DNA of 64,000 nt from Steromphala cineraria (taxonomy: Eukaryota; Mollusca; Gastropoda; Trochida; Trochidae), in contig OU744731.1 of the NCBI GenBank assembly GCA_916613615.1, forward strand, positions 49,638,645 through 49,702,644, read 5' to 3'. Made by a program: the position numbers and the translations under genes. The notes under the pieces were generated by a model. The model saw only the letters and a list, made by a program, of their open reading frames with translations. It was not told the origin of the DNA and did not search any database. Positions 14,529-28,769 of the stretch are shown in pieces (position 1 is the first letter of the stretch; each line of letters begins with the position of its first letter).

Positions 14529-16238
14529 GCAGTGTCTTCTTGCCATTTTGGACTAAAAAGGTCAACTTCGAATTTCTTATTAAAAACTAGCAGAAGTTGT
14601 GCTAAAGATCCCCGGAACAAGTACCGATCGACAGAAATTGATTTCAAGGAGACAAGATTTCGCCCCTGGTTCACCTCTGGGGGGTGGAGAGGGTATGCAG
14701 TGTTTTCTTGCCATTTTGGCCTCACAAGGTCAACTTCGAAATTCTGATTAAAAACTAGCAGAAGTTGTGCTAAGGGTCCTCGAAACAAGTTACCGATCGA
14801 CAGAAATTGATTTCAAGGAGACAAGATTTCGCCCCTTGGTCACCTCTGGGGGTGGGTTGGGTTTATGCAGTGTCTTCTTGCCATTTTGGACTAAAAGGGT
14901 CAACTTCGAATTTCTGATTAAAAACTAGCAGAAGTTGTGCTAAGGGTCCCCGGAACAAGTACAGATCGACAGAAATTGATTTCAAGGAGACATGATTTTG
15001 CCCTGGGTCACCTCTTGGGTTAGGGTGGGTATAAGGCTATGCAGTGTCTTCTTGCCATTTTGGACTAAAAGGTCAACTTCGAATTTCTTATTAAAAACTA
15101 GCAGAAGTTGTGCTAAAGATCCCCGGAACAAGTACCGATCGACAGAAATTGATTTCAAGGAGACAAGATTTTGCCCCTGGGTCACCACTGGGGGGTGGAG
15201 AGGGTATGCAGTGTTTTCTTGCCATTTTGGACTAAAAAGGTCAACATCGAATTTCTGATTAAAAACTAGCAGAAGTTGTTGCTAAGGGTCCCCGGAACAA
15301 GTACCGATCGACAGATATTGATTTCAAGGAGAGAAGATTTTGCCCCTGGGTCACCTCTGGTGGTGGGGTGGGTATAAGGCTATGCAGTGTCTTCTTGCCA
15401 TTTTGGACTAAAAAGGTCAACTTCGAATTTCTTATTAAAAACTAGCAGAAGTTGTGCTAAAGATCCCCGGAACAAGTACCGATCGACAGAAATTGATTTC
15501 AAGGAGACAAGATTTCGCCCCTGGTTCACCTCTGGGGGGTGGAGAGGGTATGCAGTGTTTTCTTGCCATTTTGGCCTCACAAGGTCAACTTCGAAATTCT
15601 GATTAAAAACTAGCAGAAGTTGTGCTAAGGGTCCTCGAAACAAGTTACCGATCGACAGAAATTGATTTCAAGGAGACAAGATTTCGCCCCTTGGTCACCT
15701 CTGGGGGTGGGTTGGGTTTATGCAGTGTCTTCTTGCCATTTTGGACTAAAAGGGTCAACTTCGAATTTCTGATTAAAAACTAGCAGAAGTTGTGCTAAGG
15801 GTCCCCGGAACAAGTACAGATCGACAGAAATTGATTTCAAGGAGACATGATTTTGCCCTGGGTCACCTCTTGGGTTAGGGTGGGTATAAGGCTATGCAGT
15901 GTCTTCTTGCCATTTTGGACTAAAAGGTCAACTTCGAATTTCTTATTAAAAACTAGCAGAAGTTGTGCTAAAGATCCCCGGAACAAGTACCGATCGACAG
16001 AAATTGATTTCAAGGAGACAAGATTTTGCCCCTGGGTCACCACTGGGGGGTGGAGAGGGTATGCAGTGTTTTCTTGCCATTTTGGACTAAAAAGGTCAAC
16101 ATCGAATTTCTGATTAAAAACTAGCAGAAGTTGTTGCTAAGGGTCCCCGGAACAAGTACCGATCGACAGATATTGATTTCAAGGAGAGAAGATTTTGCCC
16201 CTGGGTCACCTCTGGTGGTGGGGTGGGTATAAGGCTAT
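14529..16238 (+). repeat. Direct 855-bp duplication of five satellite A monomers
   Basis: The block 14529-15383 is repeated immediately as 15384-16238 with essentially the same variants in the same order. Both include 'cgcccctggttcacc', 'ctcgaaacaagttacc', the single 'accactgggggg' variant (near 15184 and 16039) and 'gacagatattg'. Agreement is lost about 120 bp into the next unit (near 16362, 'aaggaaacaac'). This is a very recent tandem duplication inside the array. Confidence 0.85.
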
Positions 16239-18213
16239 GCAGTGTCTTCTTGCCATTTTGGACTAAAAAGGTCAACTTCGAATTTCTTATTAAAAACTAG
16301 CAGAAGTTGTGCTAAAGATCCCCGGAACAAGTACCGATCGACAGAAATTGATTTCAAGGAAACAACATTTCGCCCCTGGGTCACCTCTGGGGGGTGGAGA
16401 GGGTATGCAGTGTTTTCTTGCCATTTTGGACTAAAAAGGTCAACATCGAATTTCTGATTAAAAACTAGCAGAAGTTGTTGCTAAGGGTCCCCGGAACAAG
16501 TACAGATCGACAGAAATTGATTTCAAGGAGAGAAGATTTTGCCCCTGGGTCACCTCTGGGGATGGGGTGGGCATGCAGTGTTTTCTTGCCATTTTGGACT
16601 AAAAAGGTCAACTTCGAATTTCTGATTAAAAACTAGCAAAAATTGTGGTAAGGGTCCCCGGAACAAGTACCGATCGACGGAAATTGATTTCAAGGAGACA
16701 AGATTTTGCCCCTGGGTCACCTCTGGGGGTAGGGTGGGTATAAGGCTATGCAGTGTCTTCTTGCCATTTTGGACTAAAAAGGTCAACTTCGAATTTCTTA
16801 TTAAAAACTAGCAGAAGTTGTGCTAAGGGTCCCAAGAACAAGTACAGATCGACAGAAATTGATTTCAAGGAGACAAGATTTTGCCCCTGGGTCACCTCTG
16901 GGGGGATGGGGTGGGCATGCAGTGTTTTCTTGCCATTTTGGACTTAAAAGGTCAACTTCGAAATTCTGATTAAAAACTAGTAGAAGTTGGGCTAAGGATC
17001 CCCGGAACAAGTACCGATCGACAGAAATTGATTTCAAGGAGAGAAGATTTTGCCCCTTGGTCACCTCTGGGGGTGGGTTGGGTTTATGCAGTGTTTTCTT
17101 GCCATTTTGGACTCATAAGGTCAACTTCGAATTTCTGATTAAAAACTAGCAGAAGTTGTGCTAAGGGTCCCCGGAACAAGTACCGATTGACAGAAATTGA
17201 ATTTGAAAAAATAATTGTTTTGACGTTAGGGTGAGCTTGGGGGTACAGGTTCAGAGAAATTGGAAATTTTGACTAAAATGGTCAAATTCAAATTTCTGAT
17301 TAAAAACTAGCAGAAATTGTGCACAAGGCTCCCAAAAAGCAATACCGATTGAAAAAAAATTGAATTTGAAAAAATAATTTTCCTGACGTTAGGGTGAGCT
17401 TGGGGATACAGGTTCAGACAAATTGGACATTTTGACTACAATGGTCAAATTCAAATTTCTGATTAAAAAGTAGCAGAAATTGTGCACAAGGCTCCCAAGA
17501 AGCAATACCGATTGAAAAAAATTGAATTTGAAAAAATAATTGTTTTGACGTTAGGGTGAGCTTGGAGATACAGGTTCAGACAAATTAGACATTTTGACTA
17601 CAATGGTCAAATTCAAATTTCTGATTAAAAAGTAGCAGAAATTGTGCACAACGCTCCCAAGAAGCAATACCGATTGAAAAAAAATTGAATTTGAAAAAAT
17701 AATTTTCTTGACGTTAGGGTGAGCTTGGGGGTACAGGTTCAGAGAAATTGGACATTTTGACTAAAATGGTCAAATTCAAATTTCTGATTAAAAACTAGCA
17801 GAAATTGTTCACAAGGCTCCAAAGAAGCAATACTGATTGAAAAAAAATTGAATTTGAAAAAATAATTTTCTTGACGTTAGGGTGAGCTTGGGGGTACAGT
17901 TTCAGAGAAATTGGACATTTTGACTAAAATGGTCAAATTCAAATTTCTGATTAAAAACTAGCAGAAATTGTTCAAAAGGCTCCCAAGAAGCAATACCGAT
18001 TGAAAAAAAACTGTATTTGAAAAAATAATTTTTTAAACGTAAGGGTGAGCTTTGGGGTACAGGTTCAAACAAATTGGACATTTTGACTACAATGGTCAAA
18101 TTCAAATTTCTGATTAAAAAGTAGCAGAAATTGTGCACAAGGCTCCCAAGAAGCAATACCGATTGAAAAAAAATTGAATTTGAAAAAATAATTTTCTTGA
18201 CGTTAGGGTGAGC

Positions 18214-19180
18214 TTGGGGGTACAGGTTCAGAGAAATTGGACATTTTGACTAAAATGGTCAAATTCAAATTTCTGATTAAAAACTAGCAGAAATCTTCAC
18301 AAGGCTCCCAAGAAGCAATACCGATTGAAAAAAAATTGAAATTGAAAAAATAATTTTTGTGACGTTTGGGTGAGCTTGGGGTAAGGTTCAGAGAAATTGG
18401 ACATTTTGACTAAAATGGTCAAATTCAAATTTCTGATTAAAAAGTAGCAGAAATTGTGCACAAGGCTCCCAAGAAGCAATACCGATTGAAAAAAATTGAA
18501 TTTGAAAAAATAATTGTTTTGACGTTAGGGTGAGCTTGGGGGTACAGGGTCAGACAAATTGGACATTTTGACTAAAATCGTCAAATTCAAATTTCTGATT
18601 AAAAAGTAGCAGAAATTGTTCACAAGGCTCCCAAGAAGCAATACCGATTGAAAAAAAATTGAATTTGAAAAAAAAAAATTCTTGACGTTAGGGTGAGCTT
18701 GGGGGTACAGGTTCAGAGAAATTGGACATTTTGACTAAAATGGTCAAATTCAAATTTCTGATTAAAAACTAGCAGAAATCTTCACAAGGCTCCCAAGAAG
18801 CAATACCGATTGAAAAAAAATTGAAATTGAAAAAATAATTTTTGTGACGTTTGGGTGAGCTTGGGGTAAGGTTCAGAGAAATTGGACATTTTGACTAAAA
18901 TGGTCAAATTCAAATTTCTGATTAAAAAGTAGCAGAAATTGTGCACAAGGCTCCCAAGAAGCAATACCGATTGAAAAAAATTGAATTTGAAAAAATAATT
19001 GTTTTGACGTTAGGGTGAGCTTGGGGGTACAGGGTCAGACAAATTGGACATTTTGACTAAAATCGTCAAATTCAAATTTCTGATTAAAAAGTAGCAGAAA
19101 TTGTTCACAAGGCTCCCAAGAAGCAATACCGATTGAAAAAAAATTGAATTTGAAAAAAAAAAATTCTTGACGTTAGGGTG
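18214..19180 (+). repeat. Direct 485-bp (3-monomer) duplication in satellite B
   Basis: The three-monomer block beginning near 18214 recurs 485 bp later near 18699. It includes the odd variants 'agaaatcttcacaagg' (near 18291 and 18776), 'tacagggtcagac' and the long A-run variant 'gaaaaaaaaaaattcttgacg'. Variant order matches exactly, so this is a recent local duplication. Confidence 0.8.
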
Positions 19181-22100
19181 AGCTTGGGGGTACAGGTTCA
19201 GAGAAATTGGACATTTTGACTAAAATGGTCAAATTCAAATTTCTGATTAAAAAGTAGCAGAAATTGTGCACAAGGCTCCCAAGAAGCAATACCGATTGAA
19301 AAAAAATTGAATTTGAAAAAATAATTTTCTTGACGTTAGGGTGAGCTTGGGGGTACAGGTTCAGAGAAATTGGACATTTTGACTAAAATTGTCAAATTCA
19401 AATTTCTGATTAAAAACTAGCAGAAAATGTTCACAAGGCTCCCAAGAAGCAATACGGATCGAAAAAAAACTGTATTTGAAAAAATAATTTTTTAGACGTA
19501 AGGGTGAGCTTTGGGGTACAGGTTCAAACAAATTGGACATTTTGACTAGAATGGTCAAATTCAAATTTCTGAATAAAAACTAGCAGAAATTTTTCACAAG
19601 GCTCCCAAGAAGCAATACCGATTGAAAAAAATTGAAATTGAAAAAATAATTTTTGTGACGTTTGGGTGAGCTTGGGGGTACAGGTTCAGAGAAATTGGAA
19701 ATTTTGACTATAATGGTCAAATTCAAATTTCTGATTAAAAACTAGCAGAAATTGTGCACAAGGCTCCCAATAAGCAATACCGATTGAAAAAAAATTGAAT
19801 TTGAAAAAAAAATTTTCTTGACGTTAGGGTGAGCTTGGGGGTACAGGTTCAGACAAATTAGACATTTTGACTAGAATGGTCAAATTCAAATTTCTGATTA
19901 AAAAGTAGCAGAAATTGTGCACAAGGCTCCTAAGAAGCAATACCGATTGAAAAAAAATTGAATTTGAAAAAATAATTTTCTTGACGTTAGGGTGAGCTTG
20001 GGGGTACAGGTTCAGAGAAATTGGACATTTTGACTAAAATGGTCAAATTAAAATTTCTGATTAAAAACTAGCAGAAATTGTTCACAAGGCTCCCAAGAAG
20101 CAATACCGATTGAAAAAAAACTGTATTTGAAAAAATAATTTTTTAGACGTAAGGGTGAGCTTTGGGGTACAGGTTCAAACAAATTGGACATTTTGACTAG
20201 AATTGTCAAATTCAAATTTCTGAATAAAAACTAGCAGAAATTGTTCACAAGGCTCCCAAGAAGCAATACCGATTGAAAAAAATTGAAATTGAAAAAAAAC
20301 TTTTTGTGACGTTTGGGTGAGCTTTCGGTAAGGTTCAGAGAAATTGGACATTTTGACTAAAATGATCAAATTCAAATTTCTGATTAAAAAGTAGCAGAAA
20401 TTGTGCACAAGGCTCCCAAGAAGCAATACCGATTGAAAGAAATTGAATTTGAAAAAATAATTGTTTAGACGTTAGGGTGAGCTTGAGGATACAGGTTCAG
20501 ACAAATTAGACATTTTGACTAGAATGGTCAAATTCAAATTTCTGATTAAAAAGTAGCAGAAATTGTGCACAAGGCTCCCAAGAAGCAATACCGATTGAAA
20601 AAAAAATTGAATTTGAAAAAATAATTTTCTTGACGTTAGGGTGAGCTTGGGGGTACAGGTTCAGAGAAATTGGACATTTTGACTAAAATCGTCAAATTCA
20701 AATTTCTGATTAAAAAGTAGCAGAAATTGTGCACAAGGCTCCCAAGAAGCAATACCGATTGAAAAAAAATTGAATTTGAAAAAATAATTTTCTTGACGTT
20801 AGGGTGAGCTTGGGGGTACAGGTTCAGAGAAATTGGACATTTTGACTAAAATCGTCAAATTCAAATTTCTGATTAAAAACTAGCAGAAAATGTTCACAAG
20901 GCTCCCAAGAAGCAATACGGATTGAAAAAAAACTGTATTTGAAAAAATAATTTTTTAGACGTAAGGGTGAGCTTTGGGGTACAGGTTCAAACAAATTGGA
21001 CATTTTGACTAGAATGGTCAAATTCAAATTTCTGAATAAAAACTAGCAGAAATTTTTCACAAGGCTCCCAAGAAGCAATACCGATTGAAAAAAATTGAAA
21101 TTGAAAAAATAATTTTTGTGACGTTTGGGTGAGCTTGGGGGTACAGGTTCAGAGAAATTGGAAATTTTGACTATAATGGTCAAATTCAAATTTCTGATTA
21201 AAAACTAGCAGAAATTGTGCACAAGGCTCCCAATAAGCAATACCGATTGAAAAAAAATTGAATTTGAAAAAATAATTTTCTTGACGTTAGGGTGAGCTTG
21301 GGGGTACAGGTTCAGAGAAATTGGACATTTTGACTAAAATGGTCAAATTCAAATTTCTGATTAAAAAGTAGCAGAAATTGTGCACAAGGCTCCCAAGAAG
21401 CAATACCGATTGAAAAAAATTGAATTTGAAAAAACAATTGTTTTGACGTTAGGGTGAGCTTGGGGATACAGGTTCAGACAAATTAGACATTTTGACTAGA
21501 ATGGTCAAATTCAAATTTCTGATTAAAAAGTAGCAGAAATTGTGCACAAGGCTCCTAAGAAGCAATACCGATTGAAAAAAAATTGAATTTGAAAAAATAA
21601 TTTTCTTGACGTTAGGGTGAGCTTGGGGGTACAGGTTCAGAGAAATTGGACATTTTGACTAAAATGGTCAAATTCAAATTTCTGATTAAAAACTAGCAGA
21701 AATTGTTCACAAGGCTCCCAAGAAGCAATACCGATTGAAAAAAAACTGTATTTGAAAAAATAATTTTTTAGACGTAAGGGTGAGCTTTGGGGTACAGGTT
21801 CAAACAAATTGGACATTTTGACTAGAATTGTCAAATTCAAATTTCTGAATAAAAACTAGCAGAAATTGTTCACAAGGCTCCCAAGAAGCAATACCGATTG
21901 AAAAAAATTGAAATTGAAAAAAAACTTTTTGTGACGTTTGGGTGAGCTTTCGGTAAGGTTCAGAGAAATTGGACATTTTGACTAAAATGATCAAATTCAA
22001 ATTTCTGATTAAAAAGTAGCAGAAATTGTGCACAAGGCTCCCAAGAAGCAATACCGATTGAAAAAAATTGAATTTGAAAAAATAATTGTTTAGACGTTAG

Positions 22101-25100
22101 GGTGAGCTTGAGGATACAGGTTCAGACAAATTAGACATTTTGACTAGAATGGTCAAATTCAAATTTCTGATTAAAATGTAGCAGAAATTGTGCACAAGGC
22201 TCCCAAGAAGCAACACCGATTGAAAAAAAAATTGAATTTGAAAAAATAATTTTCTTGACGTTAGGGTGAGCTTGGGGGTACAGGTTCAGAGAAATTGGAC
22301 ATTTTGACTAAAATGGTCAAATTCAAATTTCTGATTAAAAACTAGCAGAAATTGTGCACAAGGCTCCCAATAAGCAATACCGATTGAAAAAAAATTGAAT
22401 TTGAAAAAATAATTTTCTTGACGTTAGGGTGAGCTTGGGGGTACAGGTTCAGAGAAATTGGACATTTTGACTAAAATGGTCAAATTCAAATTTCTGATTA
22501 AAAAGTAGCAGAAATTGTGCACAAGGCTCCCAAGAAGCAATACCGATTGAAAAAAATTGAATTTGAAAAAACAATTGTTTTGACGTTAGGGTGAGCTTGG
22601 GGATACAGGTTCAGACAAATTAGACATTTTGACTAGAATGGTCAAATTCAAATTTCTGATTAAAAAGTAGCAGAAATTGTGCACAAGGCTCCTAAGAAGC
22701 AATACCGATTGAAAAAAAATTGAATTTGAAAAAATAATTTTCTTGACGTTAGGGTGAGCTTGGGGGTACAGGTTCAGAGAAATTGGACATTTTGACTAAA
22801 ATGGTCAAATTCAAATTTCTGATTAAAAACTAGCAGAAATTGTTCACAAGGCTCCCAAGAAGCAATACCGATTGAAAAAAAACTGTATTTGAAAAAATAA
22901 TTTTTTAGACGTAAGGGTGAGCTTTGGGGTACAGGTTCAAACAAATTGGACATTTTGACTAGAATTGTCAAATTCAAATTTCTGAATAAAAACTAGCAGA
23001 AATTGTTCACAAGGCTCCCAAGAAGCAATACCGATTGAAAAAAATTGAAATTGAAAAAAAACTTTTTGTGACGTTTGGGTGAGCTTTCGGTAAGGTTCAG
23101 AGAAATTGGACATTTTGACTAAAATGATCAAATTCAAATTTCTGATTAAAAAGTAGCAGAAATTGTGCACAAGGCTCCCAAGAAGCAATACCGATTGAAA
23201 AAAATTGAATTTGAAAAAATAATTGTTTAGACGTTAGGGTGAGCTTGAGGATACAGGTTCAGACAAATTAGACATTTTGACTAGAATGGTCAAATTCAAA
23301 TTTCTGATTAAAATGTAGCAGAAATTGTGCACAAGGCTCCCAAGAAGCAACACCGATTGAAAAAAAAATTGAATTTGAAAAAATAATTTTCTTGACGTTA
23401 GGGTGAGCTTGGGGGTACAGGTTCAGAGAAATTGGACATTTTGACTAAAATGGTCAAATTCAAATTTCTGATTAAAAACTAGCAGAAATTGTTCACAAGG
23501 CTCCCAAGTGGCAACACCGATTGAAAAAAAATTGAATTTGAAAAAATAATTTTCTTGACGTTAGGGTGAGCTTGGGGGTACAGGTTCAGAGAAATTGGAC
23601 ATTTTGACTAAAATGGTCAAATTCAAATTTCTGATTAAAAACTAGCAGAAATTGTTCACAAGGCTCCCAAGAAGCAATACCGATTGAAAAAAAACTGTAT
23701 TTGAAAAAATAATTTTTTAAACGTAAGGGTGAACTTTGGGGTACAGGTTCAAACAAATTGGACATTTTGACTAAAATGGTCAAATTCAAATTTCTGAATA
23801 AAAACTAGCAGAAATTGTTCACAAGGCTCCCAAGAATCAATACCGATTGAAAAAAATTGAAATTGAAAAAATAATTTTTGTGACGTTTGGGTGAGCTTGG
23901 GGTAAGGTTCAGAGAAATTGGACATTTTGACTAAAATGGTCAAATTCAAATTTCTGATTAAAAAGTAGCAGAAATTGTGCACAAGGCTCCCAAGAAGTAA
24001 TACCGATTGAAAAAAATTGAATTTGAAAAAATAATTGTTTTGACGTTAGGGTGAGCTTGGGGGTACAGGTTCAGACAAATTGGACATTTTGACTAAAATG
24101 GTCAAATTCAAATTTCTGATTAAAAACTAGCAGAAATTGTTCACAAGGCTCCCAAGAAGCAATACCGATTGAAAAAAAATTGAATTTGAAAAAATAATTT
24201 TCTTGACGTTAGGGTGAGCTTGGGGGTACAGGTTCAGAGAAATTGGACATTTTGACTAAAATGGTCAAATTCAAATTTCTGATTAAAAACTAGCAGAAAT
24301 TGTGCACAAGGCTCCCAAGAAGCAATACCGATTGAAAAAAATAGAAATTGAAAAAATAATTTTTATGACGTTTGGGTGAGCTTGGGGTAAGGTTCAGAGA
24401 AATTGGACATTTTGACTAAAATGGTCAAATTCAAATTTCTGATTAAAAAGTAGCAGAAATTGTTCACAAGGCTCCCAAGAAGTAATACCGATTGAAAAAA
24501 ATTTAATTTGAAAAAATAATTGTTTTGACGTTAGGGTGAGCTTGGGGGTACAGGTTCAGACAAATTGGACATTTTGACTAAAATGGTCAAATTCAAATTT
24601 CTGATTAAAAACTAGCAGAAATTGTTCACAAGGCTCCCAAGAAGCAATACCGATTGAAAAAAAATTGAATTTGAAAAAATAATTTTCTTGATGTTAGGGT
24701 GAGCTTGGGGGTACAGGTTCAGAGAAATTGGACATTTTGACTAAAATGGTCAAATTCAAATTTCTGATTAAAAACTAGCAGAAATTGTTCACAAGGCTCC
24801 CAAGAAGCAATACCGATTGAAAACAAATTGAATTTGAAAAAATAATTTTCTTGACGTTAGGGTGAGCTTGGGGTAAGGTTCAGAGAAATTGGACATTTTG
24901 ACTAAAATGGTCAAATTCAAATTTCTGATTAAAAAGTAGCAGAAATTGTGCACAAGGCTCCCAAGAAGTAATACCGATTGAAAAAAATTGAATTTGAAAA
25001 AATAATTGTTTTGACGTTAGGGTGAGCTTGGGGGTACAGGTTCAGACAAATTGGACATTTTGACTAAAATGGTCAAATTCAAATTTCTGATTAAAAACTA

Positions 25101-28100
25101 GCAGAAATTGTTCACAAGGCTCCCAAGAAGCAATACCGATTGAAAAAAAATTGAATTTGAAAAAATAATTTTCTTGACGTTAGGGTGAGCTTGGGGGTAC
25201 AGGTTCAGAGAAATTGGACATTTTGACTAAAATGGTCAAATTCAAATTTCTGATTAAAAACTAGCAGAAATTGTTCACAAGGCTCCCAAGAAGCAATACC
25301 GATTGAAAAAAATTGAAATTGAAAAAATAATTTTTGTGACGTTTGGGTGAGCTTGGGGTAAGGTTCAGAGAAATTGGACATTTTGACTAAAATGGTCAAA
25401 TTCAAATTTCTGATTAAAAAGTAGCAGAAATTGTTCACAAGGCTCCCAAGAAGTAATACCGATTGAAAAAAATTGAATTTGAAAAAATAATTGTTTTGAC
25501 GTTAGGGTGAGCTTGGGGGTACAGGTTCAGACAAATTGGACATTTTGACTAAAATGGTCAAATTCAAATTTCTGATTAAAAACTAGCAGAAATTGTTCAC
25601 AAGGCTCCCAAGAAGCAATACCGATTGAAAAAAAATTGAATTTGAAAAAATAATTTTCTTGATGTTAGGGTGAGCTTGGGGGTACAGGTTCAGAGAAATT
25701 GGACATTTTGACTAAAATGGTCAAATTCAAATTTCTGATTAAAAACTAGCAGAAATTGTTCACAAGGCTCCCAAGAAGCAATACCGATTGAAAACAAATT
25801 GAATTTGAAAAAATAATTTTCTTGACGTTAGGGTGAGCTTGGGGTAAGGTTCAGAGAAATTGGACATTTTGACTAAAATGGTCAAATTCAAATTTCTGAT
25901 TAAAAAGTAGCAGAAATTGTGCACAAGGCTCCCAAGAAGTAATACCGATTGAAAAAAATGGAATTTGAAAAAATAATTGTTTTGACGTTAGGGTGAGCTT
26001 GGGGGTACAGGTTCAGACAAATTGGACATTTTGACTAAAATGGTCAAATTCAAATTTCTGATTAAAAACTAGCAGAAATTGTTCACAAGGCTCCCAAGAA
26101 GCAATACCGATTGAAAAAAAATTGAATTTGAAAAAATAATTTTCTTGACGTTAGGGTGAGCTTGGGGGTACAGGTTCAGAGAAATTGGACATTTTGACTA
26201 AAATGGTCAAATTCAAATTTCTGATTAAAAACTAGCAGAAATTGTTCACAAGGCTCCCAAGAAGCAATACCGATTGAAAAAAATTGAAATTGAAAAAATA
26301 ATTTTTGTGACGTTTGGGTGAGCTTGGGGTAAGGTTCAGAGAAATTGGACATTTTGACTAAAATGGTCAAATTCAAATTTCTGATTAAAAAGTAGCAGAA
26401 ATTGTGCACAAGGCTCCCAAGAAGTAATACCGATTGAAAAAAATTGAATTTGAAAAAAATAATTGTTTTGACGTTAGGGTGAGCTTGGGGGTACAGGTTC
26501 AGACAAATTGGACATTTTGACTAAAATGGTCAAATTCAAATTTCTGATTAAAAACTAGCAGAAATTGTTCACAAGGCTCCCAAGAAGCAATACCGATTGA
26601 AAAAAAATTGAATTTGAAAAAATAATTTTCTTGACGTTAGGGTGAGCTTGGGGGTACAGGTTCAGAGAAATTGGACATTTTGACTAAAATGGTCAAATTC
26701 AAATTTCTGATTAAAAACTAGCAGAAATTGTGCACAAGGCTCCCAAGAAGCAATACCGATTGAAAAAAATAGAAATTGAAAAAATAATTTTTATGACGTT
26801 TGGGTGAGCTTGGGGTAAGGTTCAGAGAAATTGGACATTTTGACTAAAATGGTCAAATTCAAATTTCTGATTAAAAAGTAGCAGAAATTGTTCACAAGGC
26901 TCCCAAGAAGTAATACCGATTGAAAAAAATTGAATTTGAAAAAATAATTGTTTTGACGTTAGGGTGAGCTTGGGGGTACAGGTTCAGACAAATTGGACAT
27001 TTTGACTAAAATGGTCAAATTCAAATTTCTGATTAAAAACTAGCAGAAATTGTTCACAAGGCTCCCAAGAAGCAATACCGATTGAAAAAAAATTGAATTT
27101 GAAAAAATAATTTTCTTGATGTTAGGGTGAGCTTGGGGGTACAGGTTCAGAGAAATTGGACATTTTGACTAAAATGGTCAAATTCAAATTTCTGATTAAA
27201 AACTAGCAGAAATTGTTCACAAGGCTCCCAAGAAGCAATACCGATTGAAAACAAATTGAATTTGAAAAAATAATTTTCTTGACGTTAGGGTGAGCTTGGG
27301 GTAAGGTTCAGAGAAATTGGACATTTTGACTAAAATGGTCAAATTCAAATTTCTGATTAAAAACTAGCAGAAATTGTTCACAAGGCTCCCAAGAAGCAAT
27401 ACCGATTGAAAAAAATTGAAATTGAAAAAATAATTTTTGTGACGTTTGGGTGAGCTTGGGGTAAGGTTCAGAGAAATTGGACATTTTGACTAAAATGGTC
27501 AAATTCAAATTTCTGATTAAAAAGTAGCAGAAATTGTTCACAAGGCTCCCAAGAAGTAATACCGATTGAAAAAAATTGAATTTGAAAAAATAATTGTTTT
27601 GACGTTAGGGTGAGCTTGGGGGTACAGGTTCAGAGAAATTGGACATTTTGACTAAAATGGTCAAATTCAAATTTCTGATTAAAAACTAGCAGAAATTGTT
27701 CACAAGGCTCCCAAGAAGCAATACCGATTGAAAAAAAATTGAATTTGAAAAAATAATTTTCTTGATGTTAGGGTGAGCTTGGGGGTACAGGTTCAGAGAA
27801 ATTGGACATTTTGACTAAAATGGTCAAATTCAAATTTCTGATTAAAAACTAGCAGAAATTGTTCACAAGGCTCCCAAGAAGCAATACCGATTGAAAAAAA
27901 ATTGAATTTGAAAAAATAATTTTCTTGACGTTAGGGTGAGCTTGGGGGTACAGGTTCAGAGAAATTGGACATTTTGACTAAAATGGTCAAATTCAAATTT
28001 CTGATTAAAAACTAGCAGAAATTGTTCACAAGGCTCCCAAGAAGCAATACCGATTGAAAAAAATTGAAATTGAAAAAATAATTTTTGTGACGTTTGGGTG

Positions 28101-28769
28101 AGCTTGGGGTAAGGTTCAGAGAAATTGGACATTTTGACTAAAATGGTCAAATTCAAATTTCTGATTAAAAAGTAGCAGAAATTGTTCACAAGGCTCCCAA
28201 GAAGTAATACCGATTGAAAAAAATTGAATTTGAAAAAATAATTGTTTTGACGTTAGGGTGAGCTTGGGGGTACAGGTTCAGACAAATTGGACATTTTGAC
28301 TAAAATGGTCAAATTCAAATTTCTGATTAAAAACTAGCAGAAATTGTTCACAAGGCTCCCAAGAAGCAATACCGATTGAAAAAAAATTGAATTTGAAAAA
28401 ATAATTTTCTTGATGTTAGGGTGAGCTTGGGGGTACAGGTTCAGAGAAATTGGACATTTTGACTAAAATGGTCAAATTCAAATTTCTGATTAAAAACTAG
28501 CAGAAATTGTTCACAAGGCTCCCAAGAAGCAATACCGATTGAAAACAAATTGAATTTGAAAAAATAATTTTCTTGACGTTAGGGTGAGCTTGGGGTAAGG
28601 TTCAGAGAAATTGGACATTTTGACTAAAATGGTCAAATTCAAATTTCTGATTAAAAAGTAGCAGAAATTGTGCACAAGGCTCCCAAGAAGTAATACCGAT
28701 TGAAAAAAATGGAATTTGAAAAAATAATTGTTTTGACGTTAGGGTTAGCTTGGGGGTACAGGTTCAGAC

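Larger units (their letters stand above)
1..17200 (+). repeat. Satellite A, tandem array of ~168-176 bp monomers
   Basis: About 100 head-to-tail monomers run without interruption from the window edge. Spacing measured at the recurring gcagtg motif is 168, 168 and 175 bp in the first monomers and averages about 171. Each monomer has, in order, a gcagtg-(t/c)ttcttgccattttgg block, the core ttctgattaaaaactagcag, a gtccccggaacaagtac block, the gatcgacagaaattgatttc block, and a G-rich end around cacctctgggg. Length classes come mainly from presence or absence of 'ataaggct' before gcagtg. Short ORFs on both strands recur at the monomer period and are not genes. The monomer is close to one nucleosome repeat, but no centromere function can be inferred from length alone. 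The array is open at the left edge, so its true size is unknown. Confidence 0.97.

Noticed and set aside
1..17200. CENP-B box in satellite A ('cttcgaatttctgatta')
   Set aside because: It shares only the TTCG half of the motif; the essential CGGG half is missing. Centromere identity is left open.
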